DNA from: a bacterium UBP4_UBA6127 | Lineage (GTDB): Bacteria > UBP4 > UBA4092 | Direction: 5' to 3' | NCBI GenBank assembly: GCA_002428325.1 | Contig: DIVR01000038.1 | Coordinates: forward strand, 1 to 51,110 | Length of the DNA: 51,110 nt | In this document: piece by piece, positions 40,788-49,330 of the stretch | Numbering within the stretch: position 1 is the stretch's first letter | Layout of the letters: the number at the start of each line of letters is the position of its first letter | Program-made: the position numbers and the translations under genes | Notes under the pieces: model-generated | The model's input: the letters and a program-made list of their open reading frames with translations, nothing else | The model's database searches: none | Told to the model about the DNA's origin: nothing

Positions 40788-42164
40788 CTATCCCTTCTTA
40801 AGGGGCTGCTCCAAGGGAAGTGAAAAATAAAATTCCGATCCTTTTCCAACAGTACTATTAAATGTGATTTGACCATGATGGGATTGGACAATATGCTGGG
40901 CAATCGATAATCCCAATCCGGTACTGGTTTCTCCCCCGGTGGGTTTCACTCTGGCTTTACCGAATTCCTGGAATAATTTGGGGAAATCCTCCTCGGGGAT
41001 CCCCTGCCCCTGGTCTTTGACGCAAACTTGAATTGTATCGGCTACCTGAGACACCTGAATATGGATTTCTGTCTCAGGAAAGGAATACTTAATGGCATTG
41101 GAAATCAGATTATTAAGGACCTGATGAATCCTGTTGGGGTCCATTTCCAACTCCGGAAGATTTTCCTTAATGGAAACATTCAACTGGATAAATTTAGCGG
41201 AGGCCAGAGGGGCGAAAGATTCCACACTGGATTGGATGACTGTTTCAATACGGCTTTTCTGGAACTCCACCTTCAACATCCCAATCTGTAATGAACTTAA
41301 GTCCAGCAGGTCATTCAATAAACTCAACATCACCTGGCAATTGCTTAACATTCTCTGCATAACGCCTAGTTGCTGTTCACTCAATGGGCCTAAATATCCA
41401 TTTTCAAAGAGATTCAGATAGGACATGATGCTGGAGATGGGGTTTCGAATATCATGGGCAGCAATGCCGATAAACCTGGATTTTAATTCATTTAAATCGA
41501 CTAAATCCTCATACAACCTGCTTTTTTCCACAATCAGCGCCAATTGGCCGGCAATCTGCTGAAAGAGTTCCACATGGACATCCTTATAGGATTCCTTATG
41601 GATGCTGGAAAAGAACATGAATCCGATGGGTTTGCCCATGGCAAAAAGAGGACAGGTCAAGTTAGACTTCATTCCCTCCTGGATAATCCTGCAGGTGGAA
41701 ACCGACTGGGGATTCTGCTGATAGTATTCTTCCAAATCATTGATGATCCGGGGGCAGCCAGAAGAAAGAATCTCCTTTAAACTGCTTCCTTCCAGGGGAG
41801 CGGAATAACCGCTTTGTATGACATGGGCCGCCAATTCAGAACGAACCCACCGGGCTTTTACCAAGCTGCCTTCATTTTCCAGGATGGATAAGGAAAGCCG
41901 GTCATAGGGAATGATTTCCTTAAATGAATCATAAATCAGGTTTAAAGTGTCTTCTAAGCGAAGACCTGCGTTTACCTGTTCGGTTAATCGGGCCAGGGTA
42001 TTGATTTCTTTTGTTTTAAGCTCAAAAGCCTTCCCCAGTTCCAAAAGAGACTGACCCAGTTGAGTTATTTCATCTTGGGGCGCCAAGGATACTTCTACAG
42101 CAAAATCTCCATTTTTCATTCTCCGGGCGGCATCGGTATATTGCTGAATCCTTGGATCCATCAT
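40788..42164 (-). CDS. HAMP/GAF sensor histidine kinase without membrane segment
   Basis: Histidine kinase, 458 aa. The N-terminal 50 residues look like a HAMP-type helix (DAARRMKNGDFAVEV...DEITQLGQSL) but no membrane helix precedes it. A GAF domain follows (about 70-215), then HisKA with the phospho-acceptor in AAHDIRNPISSI, and the HATPase with NNLISNAIKYS, DQGQGIP and TGLGLSIA. The lack of a transmembrane part means a cytoplasmic sensor or loss of an upstream half; I see no upstream reading frame that would restore it. AGGA lies 6 bases before the ATG. No response-regulator gene is adjacent. Confidence 0.92.
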   Translation of the reverse strand: MMDPRIQQYTDAARRMKNGDFAVEVSLAPQDEITQLGQSLLELGKAFELKTKEINTLARLTEQVNAGLRLEDTLNLIYDSFKEIIPYDRLSLSILENEGSLVKARWVRSELAAHVIQSGYSAPLEGSSLKEILSSGCPRIINDLEEYYQQNPQSVSTCRIIQEGMKSNLTCPLFAMGKPIGFMFFSSIHKESYKDVHVELFQQIAGQLALIVEKSRLYEDLVDLNELKSRFIGIAAHDIRNPISSIMSYLNLFENGYLGPLSEQQLGVMQRMLSNCQVMLSLLNDLLDLSSLQIGMLKVEFQKSRIETVIQSSVESFAPLASAKFIQLNVSIKENLPELEMDPNRIHQVLNNLISNAIKYSFPETEIHIQVSQVADTIQVCVKDQGQGIPEEDFPKLFQEFGKARVKPTGGETSTGLGLSIAQHIVQSHHGQITFNSTVGKGSEFYFSLPLEQPLKKG

Positions 42165-42320
42165 AAGTCATCCTTTCCCTTAGATTAGCCTATTTTATTA
42201 GTCTAGCAGGATTTCATTATTCTATTCAAAAATAAGTAAAAGCCTTCAATAAACCTTCTTTTAATATGCTAGGATAAATTAATTATTTCTTGTAAAGAGA
42301 GTGTGAAAGGATTAGTTAAG

Positions 42321-43505
42321 ATGCCTGAAGTAAATGAAATACGGATTGGTATCATCGGAGCGGGTGGAAGAGGATACCTGGCCCATCATGCCAATAAACC
42401 CGAGGAAGGCTCTCGGTTGGTAGCTGCGGCCGATAAAATGGATGCCCCCTTAAAGATTTTTAAAGAGAAATTTGGTGAAGATACTTTCGTCACCCATGAT
42501 TATAAAGCCCTTCTGGCCCGGGAAGATGTGGATGCTGTTTTCATCACAGCTCCTGATTTTCTCCATGAAGAAATGGCAGTGGATGCGTTGAATGCCGGTA
42601 AACATGTTTACCTGGAAAAACCCATGGCCATTTCCATTGAAGGGTGCGACCGTATTCTGAAAACTGCTTATGATAAGAAATTAAAGCTGTATCTTGGGCA
42701 TAATATGCGACACATGCCTTTTGTCCAGAAAATGAAAAAACTGATTGATGATGGAGCTATTGGCCAGGTTAAAGCGGCTTGGTGCCGGCATTTTGTCGGA
42801 TATGGCGGAGATGCTTATTTTAAAGATTGGCATGCCGATAGTTCTAAATCCACCAGTCTTCTGCTCCAGAAAGGGGCCCATGATATCGATGTCATTCACT
42901 GGCTTTGCAACGGGTTTACCAGCCGGGTCAGCGCCATGGGGGGATTGACCCTTTATGACCAGATCACCGACCGTCATTCTCCGGATGAAAGAGGATGCGC
43001 CACTTGGAAATGGGAAAACTGGCCGCCCCTTTCCCAAAAAGGGATGAATCCGATTATGGATGTTGAAGATATCAGTATGATGATGATGCGGCTGGATAAT
43101 GGGATTTTTGCCTCTTATCAACAATGCCACTATACCCCGGATGGCTGGAGGAATTACACCCTCATCGGGACTGAAGGCCGTATTGAGAATTTTGGAGATG
43201 CCTCCGGAGATACCGTCATTAAACTCTGGGACCGCCGACACCATTATCAGGACAAGGGGGATGCTGAATTTTACCTCCCCTGCAATCTGGAAGGCCATGG
43301 AGGCGGCGATCCCAATATCGTTGCCGAGTTTGTCCGCTACATCAAAGAAGGGGGTAAAATCAAAACCTCCCCTATTGCTGCCCGGATGAGTGTGGCGGCA
43401 GGTTATCAGGCAGCCATGTCTATCCGAAGCAACAACACTCCAATGGATATTCCTGCCCTGCCCAAAGAATGGATTGAATATTTCAACAAAGATTTAGAAG
43501 CATAA
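42321..43505 (+). CDS. Gfo/Idh/MocA family oxidoreductase
   Basis: NAD(P)-dependent sugar or cyclitol dehydrogenase, 394 aa. The Rossmann loop is GIIGAGGRGYLAHH; the family motif is YLEKPMA and the C-terminal alpha/beta domain carries KGAHDIDVIHWL, where His-Asp is the usual catalytic region. I start at the ATG at 42321 with AAAGGA 9 bases before it, rather than the GTG at 42303. It lies across a shared terminator from the hexosamine-kinase gene. The substrate cannot be told; such proteins often act on N-acetylated or uronic sugars. Confidence 0.9.
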   Translation: MPEVNEIRIGIIGAGGRGYLAHHANKPEEGSRLVAAADKMDAPLKIFKEKFGEDTFVTHDYKALLAREDVDAVFITAPDFLHEEMAVDALNAGKHVYLEKPMAISIEGCDRILKTAYDKKLKLYLGHNMRHMPFVQKMKKLIDDGAIGQVKAAWCRHFVGYGGDAYFKDWHADSSKSTSLLLQKGAHDIDVIHWLCNGFTSRVSAMGGLTLYDQITDRHSPDERGCATWKWENWPPLSQKGMNPIMDVEDISMMMMRLDNGIFASYQQCHYTPDGWRNYTLIGTEGRIENFGDASGDTVIKLWDRRHHYQDKGDAEFYLPCNLEGHGGGDPNIVAEFVRYIKEGGKIKTSPIAARMSVAAGYQAAMSIRSNNTPMDIPALPKEWIEYFNKDLEA

Positions 43506-43526
43506 TCCTGATTCAGGGTTATAATA

Positions 43527-43560
43527 AAAACGGGCGGCCTCTTCAGAAGCCGCCCGTTTT
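43527..43560. terminator. Bidirectional intrinsic terminator
   Basis: AAAACGGGCGGC and GCCGCCCGTTTT form a 12-bp stem with T/A flanks on both sides, between two converging genes. Confidence 0.92.
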
Positions 43561-43579
43561 ATTTATCTGAATGAAGGCT

Positions 43580-44683
43580 TTACCGATAAGCCCTAACAAT
43601 CTCTAGAAGTTCATTTTCCTGTTCCAGAATGGATTGAACCAGTTTAATCTGGGTTCTTGCCCGGTCCAGATTCTGGTCCGGCCGAATGGTTTTATAGTAA
43701 ATATCCCCTGCCAGATAATCTCCCAGAAAACGGATAGCCTGTTCAAAGGTAATAACTTTTCCGGCATCCACCAATCGGTCAATTTCCGCTGTATTCAAGA
43801 AAATCCGGGCTTCAGAGAGATAACCTTCCACCAGTCCCCTAAACATATCAGAATGCATATATACTCTGGACAGATTTTTTTCATCTTCCTCAGTGAAAGA
43901 GGTTCCGGTTCTGACCATATCCCCAAAATCGTACAGTGCCAGTCCCGGCATCACCGTATCGAGGTCAATGACACAAATCCCTTTGCCGGATTCCGAATCC
44001 AACATGACATTGTTAAATTTTGTATCATTATGGGTTACTCTCAGGGGAATTTCGCCTTTTTCATGAGGGCTCATTAAGAGGGAAGCGATTTCTTTATGTT
44101 CAAGAATAAAATCAATCTCAGGTCCGGCCATTGAAGCTTTCCGGCAGGCATCTTCTTCCAAGACCTTCAGAAAATCCCTCAGCCGGCTGGGGGTATCATG
44201 AAAATGGGGGATGGTTTCCACCAATTGTTCAGCGGGGAAATCTGACAGAAGTTTCTGAAACCGGCCAAAAGCTCTGGAAGCCTCACAAGCCTGTTCAGGC
44301 TGATTAAATACATCATAGCTTCGAGTCTTCTCGATAAAGAGCATCACCCGCCAGTAATTTCCCTCATTATCCTGATAAAAATAATGACCCTCCAGAGTCG
44401 GTATCAGGGTCATCACTTTTCGGGAAATGTCATTTTCACCTGCCTGCACCAGTTTATTCCGAATATGCCCGGTTACTTTAATAATATTCCCGGTCAATCC
44501 CACCGGGTCCTTGAAGATGGCATGGTTGATTCGCTGGAGAATATAGTGAACAGGGGTTCCAGCCTGGTGATAGACCAGAAGGTAGGTATCATTGATATGG
44601 CCTGACCCAAAAGGCCGGCCTTCCACTAAATCACCATAAAGACAAAATTGAGCAGCCAGTTTCGCTAGTTTACTGAATTCCAT
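43580..44683 (-). CDS. Phosphotransferase, N-acetylhexosamine 1-kinase-like (NahK)
   Basis: Cytoplasmic kinase of the aminoglycoside-phosphotransferase fold, 367 aa. FGSGHINDTY near the N-terminus and YILQRINHAIFKDP are typical of the NahK/LnpB group that phosphorylates N-acetylglucosamine or N-acetylgalactosamine at C1. The catalytic loop is VTHNDTKFNNVML and the metal motif CVIDLDTVMPG. I chose the ATG at 44683, which overlaps the stop of the preceding gene (TAATG); a GTG at 44695 is possible. Coupling to a nucleotidyltransferase suggests that sugar-1-phosphate is passed on to make a nucleotide sugar. Confidence 0.88.
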   Translation of the reverse strand: MEFSKLAKLAAQFCLYGDLVEGRPFGSGHINDTYLLVYHQAGTPVHYILQRINHAIFKDPVGLTGNIIKVTGHIRNKLVQAGENDISRKVMTLIPTLEGHYFYQDNEGNYWRVMLFIEKTRSYDVFNQPEQACEASRAFGRFQKLLSDFPAEQLVETIPHFHDTPSRLRDFLKVLEEDACRKASMAGPEIDFILEHKEIASLLMSPHEKGEIPLRVTHNDTKFNNVMLDSESGKGICVIDLDTVMPGLALYDFGDMVRTGTSFTEEDEKNLSRVYMHSDMFRGLVEGYLSEARIFLNTAEIDRLVDAGKVITFEQAIRFLGDYLAGDIYYKTIRPDQNLDRARTQIKLVQSILEQENELLEIVRAYR

Positions 44684-45594
44684 TACCGTTCCCACAGTTT
44701 TTCAGGATAGATTCCGGTATTGATAAGTCTTCGGATGCTATTGACTACCATTTCCTTATCTTCAGGATAAGTCACTCCGAACCAGGAATCAGGAGTTTTA
44801 TTGACTTTGACATCGGCCCGATGGGTTTCAATCAAATGGCTGACCACCGAAGGAATAAAATATTCACTTTTCATTTCCTGTCCATGAGCCTTCAGGAAAT
44901 CAACAAATTGGGATTCCAGGTGTTTGAAGATAGAGGGAGTGAACCCCCACATATTCATAGAGACAATTTCATCCCCTGTCATTTGTTTAACCGAGTTATC
45001 CTCAGAGGTATATTGGGCACCCCGGCCTTCTCGTTCAATTTGGGTATGCTCGACAACTTTAGCCAGATTCCCCTCTTCGTCCAGAGAGCAAACGCCCCGG
45101 GAAACGCTCCCAAAATCGGAAAGGGTGTTTCGGAGGGTAAATCCAACCATGGAATAATCGGCTCGGGAACCATCCTGGGCTTTCCTCAGGGCATCCGCCA
45201 GTATTTGGAAAGACTGCGCCCCATAATAATCATCCCCATTGATGACTCCAAAAGGTTCCTGGATGGCAGGAGCACCCACCAAAATGGCATGGCCTGTCCC
45301 CCAGGGTTTTTTCCGGCCTTCCGGGACGGAGAACCCTTCCGGCAGGCAATCCAGTTCCTGAAAACAATATTCTACCTGGATTTTGCTACTGTATTGGGAA
45401 CCAATATGTTCACGAAAAGGAGCTTCGATATCTTTGCGGATAATAAAGACTAGTTTTCCAAATCCTGCCCGGATCGCATCAAAAACTGAGTAATCAATAA
45501 TGGTTTCTCCACCGGGGCCGAATTTATCGAGTTGTTTCAAACCACCATAACGGCTCCCAACACCTGCCGCCAGAATTAAAAGAGTCGGTTTCAT
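44683..45594 (-). CDS. Sugar-phosphate nucleotidyltransferase
   Basis: Nucleotide-sugar pyrophosphorylase-like enzyme, 303 aa. The N-terminal signature is LILAAGVGSRYGGLKQL; the metal-binding region is GVINGDDYYG and a later block is MNMWGFTPSIF. It resembles the UTP- or dTTP-dependent transferases that are coded with NahK-like kinases. It lacks the left-handed helix domain of GlmU. It is the first gene of a two-gene operon, with overlapping stop and start codons. The expected product is a UDP-hexosamine, but the nucleotide and sugar are inference. Confidence 0.87.
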   Translation of the reverse strand: MKPTLLILAAGVGSRYGGLKQLDKFGPGGETIIDYSVFDAIRAGFGKLVFIIRKDIEAPFREHIGSQYSSKIQVEYCFQELDCLPEGFSVPEGRKKPWGTGHAILVGAPAIQEPFGVINGDDYYGAQSFQILADALRKAQDGSRADYSMVGFTLRNTLSDFGSVSRGVCSLDEEGNLAKVVEHTQIEREGRGAQYTSEDNSVKQMTGDEIVSMNMWGFTPSIFKHLESQFVDFLKAHGQEMKSEYFIPSVVSHLIETHRADVKVNKTPDSWFGVTYPEDKEMVVNSIRRLINTGIYPEKLWER

Positions 45595-45775
45595 ACCTCT
45601 AACTACCTCAAATAATCATGATTAGTTGTATTACATTGATAAGCAGAATAAATCTTAACATACCCTTATTTCCGAAGGTTATTTTTCATTTTATTTTCAT
45701 TTGATAAACTCCGAATTCTGGAGAACAGGGAAAAGGGACCCCTAGAGAGGAGGAAACCGATAGGAATTCCAGGAA

Positions 45776-46612
45776 TCAGAATCGTAAAACCATCCCTCCC
45801 CGGACTGGAATCAGTTTTTCCTTAAAGGTTAATTTCAGGGATTCTACCGCCGGCAGGCCTGTGCAATGGCAAGGAAATAATCCGGATGGAGAAAAGGTTT
45901 GAAGTGCCTCCAGGGTGGAAATCATCCTTTTGGGAGAAGCATGGACAAGATGAAAGCCTCCAATTACTGCCAAAAGAGACTTTTCACCGGATTGTTGAAG
46001 GGATTGGCGCAGTATATTCACAATCCCTGAATGGGCACATCCCCCACAGACAATCAGACCCTCTGAAGTCCGAATCCAGAGAGCCTGGTCATCAGGTAAT
46101 AAATCAGGTTGGGTGCCTTGGGCATCCAGGAAAAAGGGACCCCCCACATCTTCATAGGTGGTCAATCGACTAATCGGACCGGTTACTTGGACATCCTCAG
46201 ACAATGAGACAGGACCGGAAGACCAGATAATTTGTTTCTGGGGAAACTGTTGCAGTTTTAACTTCAAAGATTCAGGCATCCCAATGGATTTCACCGGTTT
46301 ACCCGGATGACAACTATAACGGCTCAACAAGGCATCGGGATGAAGAACAATAAAAGCCCTCTGATTGATACCCAGAACACTTTCAAGCCCTCCGGTATGG
46401 TCATAATGCCCATGGCTTAAGACAATATAATCCGCTTCTTCCAGAGGAATCTCCAGAACTTTGGCATTATCAAGAATCATGCTTGAAGCGCCTGTATCAA
46501 ATAGGATTTTTAGACCCTGAGTTTCAATCCACAGGGCCAACCCATGTTCTGATTTCATTTTTGGAATTGCTGAATGATTTTCGACAAGAAGGGTAATAAT
46601 GGTCTCTTGCAT
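45776..46612 (-). CDS. Metallo-beta-lactamase fold hydrolase
   Basis: Predicted cytoplasmic metal hydrolase, 278 aa. The HxHxDH motif is SHGHYDHTGG; later ligands are in CGGCAHSGIVN, GGFHLV and PCHCTG. The pattern matches the MBL group annotated as 7,8-dihydropterin-6-yl-methyl-4-aminobenzene-phosphate synthase-like, but family naming is loose. It starts one base after the stop of the NifU-like gene, so the two are co-translated. A role linked to Fe-S or cofactor chemistry is a guess from that pairing. Confidence 0.88.
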   Translation of the reverse strand: MQETIITLLVENHSAIPKMKSEHGLALWIETQGLKILFDTGASSMILDNAKVLEIPLEEADYIVLSHGHYDHTGGLESVLGINQRAFIVLHPDALLSRYSCHPGKPVKSIGMPESLKLKLQQFPQKQIIWSSGPVSLSEDVQVTGPISRLTTYEDVGGPFFLDAQGTQPDLLPDDQALWIRTSEGLIVCGGCAHSGIVNILRQSLQQSGEKSLLAVIGGFHLVHASPKRMISTLEALQTFSPSGLFPCHCTGLPAVESLKLTFKEKLIPVRGGMVLRF

Positions 46613-46613
46613 A

Positions 46614-47027
46614 TTATTCCCCCGGACTCTGGGTCTGATGACAGGGACTATTCTGTAAATAATCCTGGCAAGCTTCCGCCAGCGTATGGGCTGCCAGAAG
46701 GGCGCAATGTTGGATTTCCTCAGGAAGTCCCTCTAAAGCATCCAGAATATCCTGCTGGCTAATTCTCATGGCAAATGAAAGCGATGCACCTTCTGCCAGA
46801 CAGGTCATCATACTTCCACAGGCATGGGAAGAACTGCAACCATCGGTTTCAAAGGTAATAGCTTCTATTTTGTTATGGTGTACCAGAATCCAAGCCTCCA
46901 TAGTATCACCACAAGGACCCGTTATCCGGGCATGGCCATTATAGGTGGAAAGAACACCATTGTTCCGAGGGTTCAAGGCGTGATCCTGGGCAACCAGGGA
47001 TAAAGGTGATTTGTTTATCTGCTTCAT
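46614..47027 (-). CDS. NifU/IscU-like iron-sulfur scaffold protein
   Basis: Fe-S cluster scaffold, 137 aa. Cysteines expected to hold the cluster are in GPCGDTME and DGCSSSHACGSMMTC, followed by LEGLPEEIQHCALLAAHTLAEAC. This is the stand-alone NifU_N type common in anaerobes, not the classic IscU of an isc operon, and no cysteine desulfurase gene is near. The C-terminal tail (SPCHQTQSPGE) is short and polar. AGGAGG lies before the ATG. The next gene encodes the MBL-fold protein. Confidence 0.88.
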   Translation of the reverse strand: MKQINKSPLSLVAQDHALNPRNNGVLSTYNGHARITGPCGDTMEAWILVHHNKIEAITFETDGCSSSHACGSMMTCLAEGASLSFAMRISQQDILDALEGLPEEIQHCALLAAHTLAEACQDYLQNSPCHQTQSPGE

Positions 47028-47101
47028 GTTAGCCTCCTTTTGAATCTATAACTTAACACATCATAAGTAATTGATATAAAGAGACAAGCAGGGTTAACTT
47101 A

Positions 47102-49321
47102 TCAGGGTTTTTCTGATGGAATAGATTCAAAACAGTCTCGGAGGCCGGCAAGAGTATAGGGTTTCTGGATAAATCCGGATAATCCTTTAGATTTAAACCG
47201 AGAAGATATTTCCTGTTCTGTGAATCCACTGGTTAAGATGACTTTGACGTCAGGCCTGATTTTGATGAGTTCATTGTAAGTTTCTTCACCATCCATCTGA
47301 GGCATAGTTAAATCCAGCAATACATAGTGAATCTGATTCTGCAGTTTTTGATATATCTGGAGAGCTTCCTCTCCATTGGATGCTGTAAAAACACTATATC
47401 CGATTTTCTCCAGCATTAACTTGGCGACAGCTCGAACAGATTCCTCATCATCAACCAGTAAAACAGTCCCTTCAGCCTTCCAATTTTTCTGGGTAGAAGC
47501 CAATTTTGCAACTATTTCTTCATCCTTCTCCCCCATAATAGGGAAATAAATAGTAAAAGTGCTGCCTTTTCCCGGAGTACTTAGGATTTTAATCCCCCCA
47601 TGATGTCCCCTGATAATACCCAGGACCGCTGCCAGACCTAAACCTCTTCCGGTAAATTTAGTTGTAAAGAAGGGGTCAAACAGATGTTCAATGACATGCT
47701 CATCCATCCCCAATCCAGTATCAGATACCTGTAAAAAAGTATAAAAACCCTCTTTTAAATCCGCCCGATACATCAACTCATCCAGATAACTCTGATCACA
47801 GAATTTCACACCAGTGGTAAGCGAAATATAGCCATTCTGATCCCCTAATGATTCTGAGGCATTAATAATCAAATTCATTACAACCTGGCGAATCTGAGTG
47901 GTGTCTCCCTCAATGAGCGGAATAGATTTGTCCAGAAGAAGTTTTAAATCCGCTTTTTTTGATATTGAGGTTTTTAACAGATTAGCCATATCTGAAATCA
48001 GGTCGTTGATATTTATCTTCTGGACTAAAAATCTACCTCTTCCGGAATAAGCCAGCATCTGCTGGCAAATATCAGAAGCCTGACGGCCTGCTTTCTCAAT
48101 TTCAGACAAGTTGCCGCATAAAGGAGAATTGGGTGGTAATTCATGAGCGGCCAGGCTGGCATGGCCCATAATAGCCATCAGAATATTGTTAAAATCATGA
48201 GCCATTCCACCGGCAAGGATACCCAGGCTTTCCAGCTTCTGAATATCCCTCATTTTACTATCCAATTGGATACGTGCTTCTTCTGCTTTCTTTTGTTCTG
48301 TAATATCCTGGACAATCCCCATAATTTGAGAAATATGCCCCTCAGAATCCCTTTCAACATCCGCTTTAGAATAAACCCATTTAATCTGATTATTTATCAT
48401 AAGCCGATACTCAATGGCCTTGGGGTTTCCTGCTAAAGCAGATTCCCATTCCTGCCGAACTCTTTGAATATCCTCTGGAAATACTGATTCAAAAAAAGAT
48501 TCATCCATAAGTTTTTTTTGAGCTAATCCGAATATTTTGTACCATTCGTCTGAACCCACAAATTTTTTATTTCGGACATCATAAGACCAATTTCCAACAT
48601 GAGCTATGGACTGAGCCCTCATCAACTCTTCTTCCATTCTCTTTTGCTCGGTAATATCATGCAAAATACAATGGGTTCTCATGAATTTTCCCTGAGCATC
48701 TCTTTGGATGCGGCCTTCCAATAACACAATGATAAGCTTCCCATCTTTCCGAATCAGCCGTAGTTCACCCTGGGTTTTGCCTTCCTGTAAAAAACAAGAA
48801 TAAACTTCAGGAAATTTTTCCTGAGTATCCAAAGACCACAACTCGCTAAATTTCTTTCCAAGCAACTCATCAACGGAATAACCCAGCAAATCACAGAGTT
48901 TCTGGTTCACGTCAATAAAAATCCCCTTATCATCCAGAGACTGATAGGCGACAGGTGAATGCTCAAATAACTCCCGAAATCGTGTTTCACTTTTTTTCAG
49001 CAATTCTTCTGACTGGAAACGTTCGGTAATCTCTCTGGCAATTCCTAATACTCCCAGCAGTTTTTTATCTTCATCGAATATAGGGGTTTTAATGGTCTCC
49101 AAAAGGGCATGATGCCCATTACTTGCAAAAGTGACCCATTCTTCATTCACAGAAGGTTTCTGGGCCAATACTGCCCGTTGGTCATGCTGCTGGAAAAACT
49201 CAGCCAACTCAGGTTCAAACAAATCATAATCAGTTTTCCCAATCAAATCAGATTCTTTAATCCCGATAAAATCTTCAAATTGGGGATTACCAACCAGATA
49301 AACTCCCTGTGGATCTTTCAA
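47102..49321 (-). CDS. Hybrid histidine kinase, C-terminal fragment (multi-PAS, kinase, receiver)
   Basis: Second part of a gene broken by a frameshift. The frame begins at a TTG (LKDPQGVYL), in the middle of a PAS domain, with no ribosome-binding site. It contains the rest of that PAS domain, two further PAS domains with PAC motifs (GIAREITERFQS, CILHDITEQKR, GIVQDITEQKK), a HisKA domain with MAHDFNNILMAIMGH, an HATPase with NLIINASESLG and GRGLGLAAVLG, and a C-terminal receiver domain (about 615-735) with phospho-acceptor Asp in YVLLDLTMPQMDG. Together with the upstream fragment it would make a membrane hybrid kinase of about 1080 residues. Confidence 0.85.
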   Translation of the reverse strand: MKDPQGVYLVGNPQFEDFIGIKESDLIGKTDYDLFEPELAEFFQQHDQRAVLAQKPSVNEEWVTFASNGHHALLETIKTPIFDEDKKLLGVLGIAREITERFQSEELLKKSETRFRELFEHSPVAYQSLDDKGIFIDVNQKLCDLLGYSVDELLGKKFSELWSLDTQEKFPEVYSCFLQEGKTQGELRLIRKDGKLIIVLLEGRIQRDAQGKFMRTHCILHDITEQKRMEEELMRAQSIAHVGNWSYDVRNKKFVGSDEWYKIFGLAQKKLMDESFFESVFPEDIQRVRQEWESALAGNPKAIEYRLMINNQIKWVYSKADVERDSEGHISQIMGIVQDITEQKKAEEARIQLDSKMRDIQKLESLGILAGGMAHDFNNILMAIMGHASLAAHELPPNSPLCGNLSEIEKAGRQASDICQQMLAYSGRGRFLVQKININDLISDMANLLKTSISKKADLKLLLDKSIPLIEGDTTQIRQVVMNLIINASESLGDQNGYISLTTGVKFCDQSYLDELMYRADLKEGFYTFLQVSDTGLGMDEHVIEHLFDPFFTTKFTGRGLGLAAVLGIIRGHHGGIKILSTPGKGSTFTIYFPIMGEKDEEIVAKLASTQKNWKAEGTVLLVDDEESVRAVAKLMLEKIGYSVFTASNGEEALQIYQKLQNQIHYVLLDLTMPQMDGEETYNELIKIRPDVKVILTSGFTEQEISSRFKSKGLSGFIQKPYTLAGLRDCFESIPSEKP

Positions 49322-49330
49322 CCAATCATA
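49318..49330 (-). other. Frameshift site in hybrid kinase gene
   Basis: The minus strand reads CCGGATATGATTGGTTGAAAG. The upstream frame gives IPDMIG then stop; the downstream frame gives WLKDPQG. PAS domains of this kind read IPDxIWLKDPQG, so one T appears to be missing in ATT(T)GG, at plus-strand A-run 49324-49325. Confidence 0.85.

Noticed and set aside
42681..43298. Minus-strand reading frame (205 codons) in the Gfo/Idh gene
   Set aside because: Antisense shadow; the plus-strand protein has intact family motifs.
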